Positions 1 to 5,000 of a stretch of DNA of 5,000 nt are shown in pieces. A program made the position numbers and the translations under genes. Every line of letters starts with the position of its first letter. The first letter of the stretch is position 1. This DNA is from Planctomycetota bacterium (GTDB taxonomy: Bacteria; Planctomycetota; Phycisphaerae; FEN-1346; JAACEH01): the NCBI GenBank assembly GCA_016935955.1, contig JAFGPY010000130.1, forward strand, positions 1-5,000, written 5' to 3'. A model generated the notes under the pieces. The model was not told the DNA's origin and ran no database searches. It saw only the letters and a program-made list of their open reading frames with translations.

Positions 1-1
1 C

Positions 2-649
2 GACCTGACGCGACGCCGCGGCGCGGTGCTGGTCTTCGACGAGGTGGTCTCGGGCTTCCGCGTCGCTCTCGGCGGCGCGCAGGAACGCTTCGGCGTGACG
101 CCCGACCTGGCGGCTATCGGCAAAGGCGTGGCCAACGGCATGCCGGTCTCGGCCATCGTCGGGCGGGCCGACCTGCTGCGGCTGATCGAGGAAGGCGTTT
201 TCGTCTCGACCACCTTCGGCGGCGAGGCCCTGTCGCTCGCCGCGGCGCTGAAGACGGTCGAGATCCTGCGGCGGCCGGGATCGTTCGAGCACACGCACGG
301 CCTGTCGCGGACGCTGCTGGACAAGGGACAACAACTGATCGCCGCCAAGGGACTCGCCGACGTGGTCGCACCGTCGGGATTGCCCGGCCACTGCGGCTTC
401 GTCTTCCGCAAGTCCGGCCGCGTGGACGCGAACGATCTGCGGTCGGTCTTTCAGCAGCAGCTCATTCAGGGCGGCATCCTGACCACGGGCATCGACAACT
501 TCTGCCTGGAGCACACGGCGGCCGACGTCGAGCAGCACCTTGCGGCCATGGGGCCGGCCCTGGACGACGTGGCCCGCGCCGTCGAGGCCGACAGCGTCGA
601 CGGGCTGCTGACCGGTCGGCGCATTCTGCCGATCTTCAAGAGGAACTGA
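2..649 (+). CDS. Class III PLP-dependent aminotransferase, glutamate-1-semialdehyde aminomutase-like (5' partial)
   Basis: The reading frame is already open at the left edge, so only the C-terminal 215 residues are present; full-length relatives are usually about 430. Numbering from the first in-frame codon (base 2), D13-E14-V15 is the class III motif whose Asp contacts the PLP ring nitrogen. K41 (bases 122-124, in AIGKG) is the Schiff-base lysine, exactly 28 residues later, the same spacing as D245/K273 of glutamate-1-semialdehyde aminomutase. STTFGGE (69-75) carries the Thr that binds cofactor phosphate. All catalytic parts visible here are intact. Its position 3 nt before pseG points to an amino-transfer step in sugar or glycan-precursor synthesis rather than haem synthesis; this is inference. 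PseC, the pathway's usual aminotransferase, belongs to the DegT/DnrJ family, so this is not PseC. In related clusters such proteins can be fused to an SpsF/CMP-KDO-synthetase-like domain at the N-terminus, which cannot be judged here. The fold call is firm and the substrate unknown. Confidence 0.9.
   Translation, partial: DLTRRRGAVLVFDEVVSGFRVALGGAQERFGVTPDLAAIGKGVANGMPVSAIVGRADLLRLIEEGVFVSTTFGGEALSLAAALKTVEILRRPGSFEHTHGLSRTLLDKGQQLIAAKGLADVVAPSGLPGHCGFVFRKSGRVDANDLRSVFQQQLIQGGILTTGIDNFCLEHTAADVEQHLAAMGPALDDVARAVEADSVDGLLTGRRILPIFKRN
639..644 (+). promoter_or_regulatory. Ribosome binding site for the pseG fusion gene
   Basis: AGAGGA lies at the very end of the aminotransferase gene, 8 nt before the GTG at 653. 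It supports that GTG as the true start, even though no ATG is available there, and it suggests translational coupling of the two genes. Confidence 0.6.
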
Positions 650-652
650 CGG

Positions 653-2161
653 GTGAGCAACGGCCTGGTCATTCGAGCCGACGCCTCAAGCTCCATGGGA
701 GTGGGGCACCTCGTGCGCTCGCTGGCCCTGGCCCAGGCGTGGACCGACGCCGGCCGTCAGGCCGTGATGGCCACGGCCGGCGATCCGCGGCGATGGGACG
801 CGCTGGTTGCAGGGCAGGGCATCGAGATGCTCGGCACGGAGCGCGAGCCCGGCAGCGCGGAGGACGCTAAAGAGACGATTGACCTGGCCCGGTCGCGCGG
901 GGCCGCGTGGGTGGCCGTGGACGGGTATCACTTCGGCCACGATTACCAGCGGGCGGTGCGCGATGCCGGGCTGAGGTTGCTGGCGATTGACGATTACGGG
1001 CACGCCGACCGTTACGAGGCCGACATCGTGCTCAACCAGAACGTCTACGCCGACGAGTCGTACTACACCGACCGCGAGCCGACGACGCGGCTGCTGCTGG
1101 GCACGCGCTACGCCCTGTTGCGGCGGCCGTTTGCGGCCTACCGCGATTGGCGGCGCGAGATTCCGGCCGTGGCTCGCCGCGTGCTGGTCACCCTGGGCGG
1201 CGGCGCGGCCGACCGGGTCATGACCACGGTTATCGAGGCCCTGGCCCAGGCGGATATCGAGGGTCTGGAGGCCAAGGTCGTGGTCGGAGCGTCGGCCGAG
1301 CGGCTGGCGAAGCTGGGCCCGGCGGCCGAGCGGAGCGGCGGCAAGGTGCGGCTCGTGCAGGCGGCCGACGAGATGCCGCAACTGATGGCCGAGGCCGACG
1401 TGGCCGTGTCGGCCGGCGGCAGCACCTCCTGGGAACTGGCCTACATGGGCCTGCCGACCGTGGCCGTGGTGCTCTCGGACAATCAGCGTCCGGTAGTCCG
1501 CCGGCTGGCTCGCGACGGCGTGGTCGAGGACCTCGGTTCGCCCAGCGGCTTGACGGGACGGTCGATTGCCGCGACACTGGTGTCGCTGATGAGGTCGCTG
1601 GAGCGGCGCAGGGAGATGTCGTGCCGCGGACGGCGCCTGGTCGACGGCCTGGGGGCGGCGCGTGTGGTGGACCACATGGCCGGCCCGCTGCTGTCGATCC
1701 GGCTCGCCGGCGAGGATGACTGCGAGGCCGTCTGGCGATTGTCGAACGATCCGCTGGTCCGGGCGCAATCGTTCTCGTCGGAGCCGATCCCCTGGGAGCG
1801 GCACGTCGGGTGGTACGCCGCGAAGCTGCGCGACCCGGGCTACGTGTTCTACGTTGCCCTCGACGGCCACGGCCGTGTGATCGGGCAGGTCCGCTACGAG
1901 ACCGGCGACGACGAGGCGGTGGTCTCGGTGAGCCTCGACGAATCATCGCGCGGCCAAGGGTACGCCGGGCGGCTGATCGAGTTGGCGTCGGGCCGCGTGC
2001 TCACCGACGGCCGCGCGGAGACGATCCACGCGTACGTCAAGCGCGACAACGAGCGATCGGCCCGGGCGTTTCTGCGGGCCGGGTATCGGGAGGTCGAGCC
2101 GCTGACGTATCACGGCAGCCCGTCGCGGCACCTGGTGATGACGAAGGACGGCGGACGATGA
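653..2161 (+). CDS. pseG: Bifunctional PseG UDP-sugar hydrolase / GNAT N-acetyltransferase (PseH-like)
   Basis: This 502-residue protein has two domains. Residues 1 to about 340 match PseG, the GT-B-fold enzyme that removes UDP from UDP-2,4-diacetamido-2,4,6-trideoxy-beta-L-altrose in pseudaminic acid synthesis. GVGHLVR (16-22) holds H19, equivalent to catalytic His17 of Campylobacter PseG. LGGG (181-184) and the GGSTSWE nucleotide-binding motif (255-261) are also present. Residues about 347-498 are a GNAT domain: RGQGYAG (433-439) is the acetyl-CoA pyrophosphate loop, and NERSARAFLRAGY (466-478) is the usual C-terminal GNAT motif. Campylobacter PseG alone is about 274 residues, so the extra length is the fused domain. 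The likely role of the GNAT half is PseH, which acetylates the 4-amino group one step before PseG acts; this is inferred from the fusion partner. The start is GTG at 653, with a Shine-Dalgarno 8 nt upstream and the conserved RxDAS motif beginning at residue 8. The stop overlaps the pseI start (ATGA). Cytoplasmic; no signal peptide seen. Confidence 0.93.
   Translation: MSNGLVIRADASSSMGVGHLVRSLALAQAWTDAGRQAVMATAGDPRRWDALVAGQGIEMLGTEREPGSAEDAKETIDLARSRGAAWVAVDGYHFGHDYQRAVRDAGLRLLAIDDYGHADRYEADIVLNQNVYADESYYTDREPTTRLLLGTRYALLRRPFAAYRDWRREIPAVARRVLVTLGGGAADRVMTTVIEALAQADIEGLEAKVVVGASAERLAKLGPAAERSGGKVRLVQAADEMPQLMAEADVAVSAGGSTSWELAYMGLPTVAVVLSDNQRPVVRRLARDGVVEDLGSPSGLTGRSIAATLVSLMRSLERRREMSCRGRRLVDGLGAARVVDHMAGPLLSIRLAGEDDCEAVWRLSNDPLVRAQSFSSEPIPWERHVGWYAAKLRDPGYVFYVALDGHGRVIGQVRYETGDDEAVVSVSLDESSRGQGYAGRLIELASGRVLTDGRAETIHAYVKRDNERSARAFLRAGYREVEPLTYHGSPSRHLVMTKDGGR
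2143..2148 (+). promoter_or_regulatory. Ribosome binding site for pseI
   Basis: GAAGGA within the end of the pseG fusion gene, 9 nt before the ATG at 2158. It decides that start over in-frame upstream starts as far back as 1810. Those would add about 116 residues of arginine-rich, unconserved translation overlapping the GNAT domain. Confidence 0.65.
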
Positions 2162-3240
2162 AGCCACTGGCCGAGACCATCGAGATCAACGGTCGCCGGG
2201 TCGGCCCCGGGCAGCCGGTCTACGTCATCGCCGAAATGTCGGCCAACCACGGGCACGACTACGCCAAGGCGTTGCAGCTCGTGGAGGCGGCCGCCGAGGC
2301 CGGGGCCGATGCCGTGAAGATTCAGACCTACACGGCCGACACGCTGACGCTCGACGTGGACAACGAGCATTTTCGCATCGGCAAAGGAACGATCTGGGAG
2401 GGACGCACGCTTTACGATCTCTATCGCGAAGCGTACACTCCCTGGGACTGGCAACCGAAGCTGAAGGCGGCGGCCGCGCGGCTGGGCATCGATCTGTTCA
2501 GCACGCCCTACGACGCGACGGCCGTCGAGTTCCTCGAAACGATGGACGTGCCGGTCTACAAGATCGCCTCGTTCGAGAACGTGGACCTGCCGCTGATTCG
2601 CCTGGTGGCGGCCACGGGCAAACCGGCCATCATGTCCACGGGCATGGCCGCCGAGGACGAGGTGGCCGAGGCCGTGGCGGCGTTTCGCGAGGCCGGCGGC
2701 ACGCAACTGGCGCTGCTGAAGTGCACCAGCGCGTACCCCGCGCCGCCGGAGGAGATGAACCTGCGGGCCATCGCGACCCTGGCCGCACGGTTCGGCTGCC
2801 CGGTCGGCCTGTCGGACCACGGGCTGGAGCTTGCCGTGCCGGTGGCGGCCGTGGCCCTGGGGGCCTGCGTCGTGGAGAAGCACCTGACCCTGAGCCGCGA
2901 CGCCGGCGGACCCGACGCGCCGTTCAGCCTGGAGCCGGCGGAGTTCGCCGCCATGGTCGCCGCGGTGCGTACGGCCGAGAAGGCCCTGGGCGACGGGCGT
3001 TGGCACGTCGGCCCGCGCGAACAGGCCAGCCGCGTCTTCCGGCGGTCGTTGTTCGTGGCCGCCGACATGGCCGCGGGCGAGGCCTTCACGGCGGCCAACG
3101 TGCGTTCGGTGCGGCCCGGCGCGGGGTTGCACACGCGGCACCTGGGCGAGGTGCTGGGATGCACGGCGGCGCGCGACATCAAGCGCGGCACGCCGCTGAG
3201 TTGGGACCTGGTCGCCGAGCGCAAGCAGGGCTCGGCGTGA
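2158..3240 (+). CDS. pseI: Pseudaminic acid synthase (PseI)
   Basis: A 360-residue NeuB-family enzyme that condenses phosphoenolpyruvate with 2,4-diacetamido-2,4,6-trideoxy-L-altrose to give pseudaminic acid, in the cytoplasm. The TIM-barrel part (about 17-280) carries IAEMSANH (24-31), VKIQTYT (53-59), FSTPYD (114-119), YKIASFE (134-140), STGM (160-163), KCTSAYP (188-194) and GGPDAPFSLEP (250-260). H221 (in GLSDH) and H242 (in EKH) match the two metal-ligand histidines known from meningococcal NeuB. A C-terminal SAF (antifreeze-like) domain spans about 290-354, with FRRSLF (294-299) carrying the Arg that reaches the partner subunit's active site, then SVRPGAGL (317-324). The VKIQTYT, TLYDLY and TPWDW motifs fit PseI better than sialic acid synthase. 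One small oddity is Gly after SDH, where Thr or Ser is common. The gene overlaps the PseG-GNAT stop by 4 nt, so translation is likely coupled, and its product takes the PseG product directly. Legionaminic acid synthase is the main alternative, but PseG next door argues for pseudaminic acid. Confidence 0.94.
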   Translation: MKPLAETIEINGRRVGPGQPVYVIAEMSANHGHDYAKALQLVEAAAEAGADAVKIQTYTADTLTLDVDNEHFRIGKGTIWEGRTLYDLYREAYTPWDWQPKLKAAAARLGIDLFSTPYDATAVEFLETMDVPVYKIASFENVDLPLIRLVAATGKPAIMSTGMAAEDEVAEAVAAFREAGGTQLALLKCTSAYPAPPEEMNLRAIATLAARFGCPVGLSDHGLELAVPVAAVALGACVVEKHLTLSRDAGGPDAPFSLEPAEFAAMVAAVRTAEKALGDGRWHVGPREQASRVFRRSLFVAADMAAGEAFTAANVRSVRPGAGLHTRHLGEVLGCTAARDIKRGTPLSWDLVAERKQGSA

Positions 3241-3256
3241 GTGAACAGTGTGTGTT

Positions 3257-3286
3257 GGGTGCCATGCTTGTGCTTGCACAAGCATG
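3257..3286 (+). repeat. Palindromic hairpin repeat, copy 1 (+ orientation)
   Basis: GGGTGC is followed by a perfect 11-bp inverted repeat, CATGCTTGTGC (3263-3273) and its reverse complement (3276-3286), around a TT centre. It starts 16 nt after the pseI stop. It fits the pattern GGGTGS-CATG-N7-TT-N7'-CATG shared with the next two copies. A role as transcription-stop or mRNA-end hairpin for the pse operon is possible, but there is no T-run. Confidence 0.88.
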
Positions 3287-3308
3287 CCGATGGCGAGAGA
3301 ACAGTCCG

Positions 3309-3338
3309 CATGCTTCTCCAAGGAGAAGCATGGCACCC
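3309..3338 (-). repeat. Palindromic hairpin repeat, copy 2 (- orientation)
   Basis: A perfect 11-bp inverted repeat, CATGCTTCTCC (3309-3319) and its reverse complement (3322-3332), around AA, followed by GCACCC. Read on the minus strand it is GGGTGC-CATG-N7-TT-N7'-CATG, the same architecture as copy 1. Compared with copy 1 the arm differs at two bases, and both changes are matched by complementary changes in the other arm. Confidence 0.88.
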
Positions 3339-3372
3339 GGCTCGGTGTGAGAAGTGTAGTGCGTGGACGGAT

Positions 3373-3402
3373 CATGGCCACGCAAGCGTGGCCATGCCAC
3401 CC
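3373..3402 (-). repeat. Palindromic hairpin repeat, copy 3 (- orientation)
   Basis: A perfect 11-bp inverted repeat, CATGGCCACGC (3373-3383) and its reverse complement (3386-3396), around AA, followed by CCACCC. On the minus strand it reads GGGTGG-CATG-N7-TT-N7'-CATG. Most of its inner arm differs from copies 1 and 2, yet pairing is perfect. Confidence 0.88.
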
Positions 3403-3415
3403 CTCGTGAAATGTA

Positions 3416-3428
3416 GGGTGGCTGCATG
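3416..3428 (+). repeat. Possible decayed fourth repeat copy
   Basis: GGGTGG-CTG-CATG repeats the lead-in of the family (GGGTGG then CATG) with three extra bases and no matching second arm. It faces copy 3 as an inverted pair: CCACCC at 3397-3402 against GGGTGG at 3416-3421. The match is short, so this is only a suggestion. Confidence 0.35.
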
Positions 3429-3558
3429 CCGTCAGGTTCCAAGCTTGTCGAGAGGCCGCCACGCGGAACACGATGAGTGCGGTGGCAGGCAGCGGGGAAT
3501 CGCGAGGTATTGCGTCAGTGGGTTGCCGGACGAACGGACCGGACGGATCGAGTGAATC

Positions 3559-3566
3559 GGAGAAGG
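3559..3566 (+). promoter_or_regulatory. Ribosome binding site for the second NeuB-family gene
   Basis: The purine-rich GGAGAAGG lies just before the ATG at 3569, with the GGAG part 6 nt away. This is the strongest Shine-Dalgarno in the window. It decides the start at 3569 over an in-frame ATG at 3473, which would add 32 unconserved Gly/Ser-rich residues. Confidence 0.8.
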
Positions 3567-3568
3567 TT

Positions 3569-4606
3569 ATGAAATGTGCGAAGATCGGTAACAGGATGGT
3601 CGGCGACGGGTACCCGTGTTTCATCAGTCTGGAGCCCGGGGCGACCCACACGGGCCTGGAGAGCGCCAAGATGATGGTCGAGGCGGCCGCCGCGGCAGGG
3701 GCCGACGCCGTGAAGTTCCAGACCGTCATGGCCGACGAGCTGATGAGCAACGAGGACGTGATGATCGATTACCAGACGCCGATGGGCAAGCGCTCCGAGA
3801 GCGTCTATGCGGCCCTGAAGCGCCGCGAGCTGACGTTCGACGAGTGGCGCGAGCTGAAGGACTACTGCGACAAGCAGAAGATTCTGTTCATCTCGGCGCC
3901 CAGCGGCCCGGCGACCGTCGACCTGCTGGCCGAGATCGGCTCGGCGGCCATCAAGGTCTCCAAGAGCGACGTCAACAACCGCTACCTGATCAAGTTGATC
4001 GCCGCCAAGGGGCTGCCGGTGATCATGGACGCCCGCGAGAAGTTCGAGGACGTGCAGGTGGGCATCGACATCTGCGAGACGGCCGGCGTCAAGGACATCA
4101 TCATCATGCACTGCCCGTCGGGCTACCCAGTCCAGTACGCCGGTATCCACCTGAAGGCCATTCCGCACATCAAGGCCATCTTCGACTACCCCGTGGCCTA
4201 CTCGGACCACTCGGTGGGCGACCACATGAACTATGCCGCCCTGGGCGTGGGCGCGAATTACCTGGAGAAGACCATCACCCTCGACCGCTCGACCAACGCC
4301 GTGGAGCATTTCATGTCGCTCGAGCCCTCGGAACTGAAGCACTTCGTCGATAACATTCGCAACATCGAGGAAGCGTTCGGGGACCCGCGGATCATCTTCA
4401 GCTCGCGCGTCAACGCCACGCACCGCCGCAGCATCCTGGCCGAGCGGACGATCAAGAAGGGACAGACGATCGCCATCGAGGACCTGGGGTTCAAGCGGCC
4501 GGGCACGTACATCTCAGTCGAGCGCTACGAGGAGATCGTCGGGGCCAAGGCCACGCGCGACATTCCCGCGGGCGAGTTCCTGGCGGAAGCGGACTTTGAA
4601 AAGTGA
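3569..4606 (+). CDS. Divergent NeuB-family synthase with C-terminal SAF domain
   Basis: A 345-residue protein with the whole NeuB plan: a TIM barrel (about 15-272) then a SAF domain (about 279-343, with RRSIL at 286-290). Family members condense phosphoenolpyruvate with a 2-acetamido sugar to make sialic-type acids. Kept features are E22, H27 (THTG), VKFQT (48-52), HCPSGYP (181-187), YSDH (211-214, metal ligand H214) and SLEP (250-253). Several canonical motifs are changed: IAEIGVNHNG reads ISLEPGATHTG, STPFD reads SAPSG (109-113), KIxSGD reads KVSKSD (129-134), STGM is replaced by MDAREK (153-158), and the EKH metal ligand reads EKT (T235, bases 4271-4273). H247, in VEH, might take over that ligand role; this is inference. 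The frame is intact and conserved elsewhere, so it looks like a working enzyme of another subfamily, not a pseudogene. It lies 328 nt beyond pseI and overlaps the kinase gene. It is not a plain copy of pseI. The substrate is unknown; a different nonulosonic acid is most likely. Confidence 0.87.
   Translation: MKCAKIGNRMVGDGYPCFISLEPGATHTGLESAKMMVEAAAAAGADAVKFQTVMADELMSNEDVMIDYQTPMGKRSESVYAALKRRELTFDEWRELKDYCDKQKILFISAPSGPATVDLLAEIGSAAIKVSKSDVNNRYLIKLIAAKGLPVIMDAREKFEDVQVGIDICETAGVKDIIIMHCPSGYPVQYAGIHLKAIPHIKAIFDYPVAYSDHSVGDHMNYAALGVGANYLEKTITLDRSTNAVEHFMSLEPSELKHFVDNIRNIEEAFGDPRIIFSSRVNATHRRSILAERTIKKGQTIAIEDLGFKRPGTYISVERYEEIVGAKATRDIPAGEFLAEADFEK
4585..4589 (+). promoter_or_regulatory. Ribosome binding site for the kinase gene
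   Basis: GGAAG lies inside the end of the synthase gene, 6 nt before the TTG at 4596. It is the best-placed Shine-Dalgarno for the kinase frame, which has no nearby ATG or GTG start. Confidence 0.5.
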
Positions 4607-5000
4607 CACGCCGCCCGAGTTTCGCGACGCCCTGAGGCACTGGGGCCTCGCCGTCGACAAGGGGTACTCGCTTGAGCCCCTGGGCGGCTACGGCATCAAC
4701 TCGGCCAACTTCCGCGTCGTCGCCCCCGGCGGCGAGGCGGCGGGACACCTGAAGGTGATCGCCCGGCCCGACGCGACGACCGGCGCGAAGCTCGAAGCCT
4801 GGCGCCGTTGCGGCCAGGCCGGCGTCCGCGTGGCCCGGTTGCACCCGGCGAGCCACGGGCGGCCGGCGGTCGAATGCGGCGGCCGGTTGCTGGCCATGTT
4901 CGCCTGGTGCGACGGGCAGCCGTTCGCCGACCGAGCGGCGCAGCGCGAGGCGGCCGGCCGCGAGTTGGCGCGGCTCGAAGCGGCGCTGGCCGCCGTGGGA
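4596..5000 (+). CDS. APH/choline-kinase-fold phosphotransferase (3' partial)
   Basis: The frame opens at TTG (4596) and runs to the window edge, giving the first 135 residues of a protein whose relatives are about 300-350 long. The pattern is that of the aminoglycoside phosphotransferase / choline kinase / homoserine kinase II superfamily N-lobe. A glycine-rich strand, LGGYGINSANFRV (29-41), is followed by HLKVI with K53 as the likely ATP-contacting lysine. E67 (in KLEAW) is a candidate partner, and the hinge-like stretch MFAWCDGQPF (101-110) resembles EWxxGxPF in relatives. The catalytic HxDxxxxN loop would lie beyond the window. The start overlaps the synthase stop by 11 nt, so the two genes are probably translationally coupled and work in one pathway. 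The substrate could be a sugar, an amino alcohol such as choline, or an amino acid, and sequence does not decide this. The frame contains no stop, and codon use is strongly G+C-rich, as in pseG and pseI. The TTG start is inferred; the fold is fairly secure. Confidence 0.75.
   Translation, partial: MKSDTPPEFRDALRHWGLAVDKGYSLEPLGGYGINSANFRVVAPGGEAAGHLKVIARPDATTGAKLEAWRRCGQAGVRVARLHPASHGRPAVECGGRLLAMFAWCDGQPFADRAAQREAAGRELARLEAALAAVG

Larger units (their letters stand above)
3241..3568. other. Gene-free spacer rich in palindromic repeats
   Basis: This 328-nt stretch separates pseI from the second synthase gene. Its first half (3257-3402) holds three hairpin repeats of one family plus a possible decayed fourth copy at 3416-3428. 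One sampled block (3301-3360) is 57% G+C, below most of the flanking coding DNA. I see no convincing -35/-10 promoter, no hairpin followed by a T-run, and no tRNA or riboswitch. The open frames crossing it are cysteine- and histidine-rich because they translate the hairpins, and they have no family resemblance. Confidence 0.75.

Noticed and set aside
686..1870. 394-codon minus-strand open frame opposite the pseG fusion
   Set aside because: Shadow frame in G+C-rich DNA. The + strand encodes recognisable PseG and GNAT motifs over the same bases.
1810..2157. N-terminal extension of pseI over the GNAT domain
   Set aside because: The extension reads as Arg/Gly-rich noise in a second frame of the GNAT coding region. 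The ATG at 2158 has a good RBS and leads straight into the PseI N-terminus.
3309..3338. Rho-independent terminator at hairpin copy 2
   Set aside because: The stem is good, but no T-run follows on either strand, so a standard terminator is not supported; a role in transcript-end stability remains possible.
3257..3402. CRISPR array
   Set aside because: The units are palindromes with variable stems and irregular spacing and orientation, not identical direct repeats with unique spacers.
3241..3555. 104-residue Cys/His-rich open frame starting at GTG right after the pseI stop
   Set aside because: The Cys and His come from translating the CATG-type hairpins. There is no suitable Shine-Dalgarno or family resemblance, and it ends just before the real RBS at 3559.
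3473..3568. Upstream in-frame ATG that would lengthen the second synthase by 32 residues
   Set aside because: The added residues are Gly/Ser-rich and unlike the family N-terminus, while GGAGAAGG sits directly before the ATG at 3569.
2110..3750. Long open frame on the minus strand, 546 codons, antisense to pseI and the spacer
   Set aside because: It is the high-G+C shadow of pseI. The translation is Arg/His/Gly-rich with no family motif, and the + strand frame carries complete catalytic motifs.
3515..4423. 302-codon minus-strand open frame opposite the second synthase
   Set aside because: Low-complexity Val/Asp/His/Arg translation without motifs; antisense to a clearly conserved gene.

Overview
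The window is GC-rich bacterial DNA, with 60-base blocks inside the genes running from about 55% to 78% G+C. It lies inside a surface-glycan (nonulosonic acid) biosynthesis locus, and every gene is on the + strand. No marker gene fixes the taxon. The GGGTGS-CATG hairpin repeats between the two gene groups resemble short palindromic repeats I associate from memory with Planctomycetota genomes, so I hold that assignment loosely.

Layout: (1) 2-649, the C-terminal half of a class III, PLP-dependent aminotransferase of the glutamate-1-semialdehyde aminomutase type, cut by the window edge. (2) 653-2161, a bifunctional protein with an N-terminal PseG UDP-sugar hydrolase and a C-terminal GNAT acetyltransferase that probably does the PseH job. 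(3) 2158-3240, pseI, pseudaminic acid synthase. These three are packed with a 3-nt gap and then an ATGA overlap, so they look like one operon. (4) 3241-3568, a 328-nt gene-free stretch with three short perfect hairpins of one repeat family and a possible decayed fourth copy. (5) 3569-4606, a second and divergent NeuB-family synthase with several altered active-site motifs. (6) 4596-5000, the start of an aminoglycoside-phosphotransferase/choline-kinase-fold kinase. It opens at a TTG inside the end of the previous gene and runs off the window.

How they work together: in the known pseudaminic acid pathway, the 4-amino UDP-sugar is N-acetylated (PseH), UDP is removed with release of the 2,4-diacetamido-trideoxy sugar (PseG), and that sugar is condensed with phosphoenolpyruvate (PseI). 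All three steps are encoded on 653-3240. PseB, PseC and the CMP-transferase PseF are not in the window. The aminotransferase upstream is not of the PseC family and probably performs an extra amination or modification. The second synthase plus kinase form a separate translationally coupled pair. Its substrate cannot be told from sequence, and it is the most interesting part of the window.
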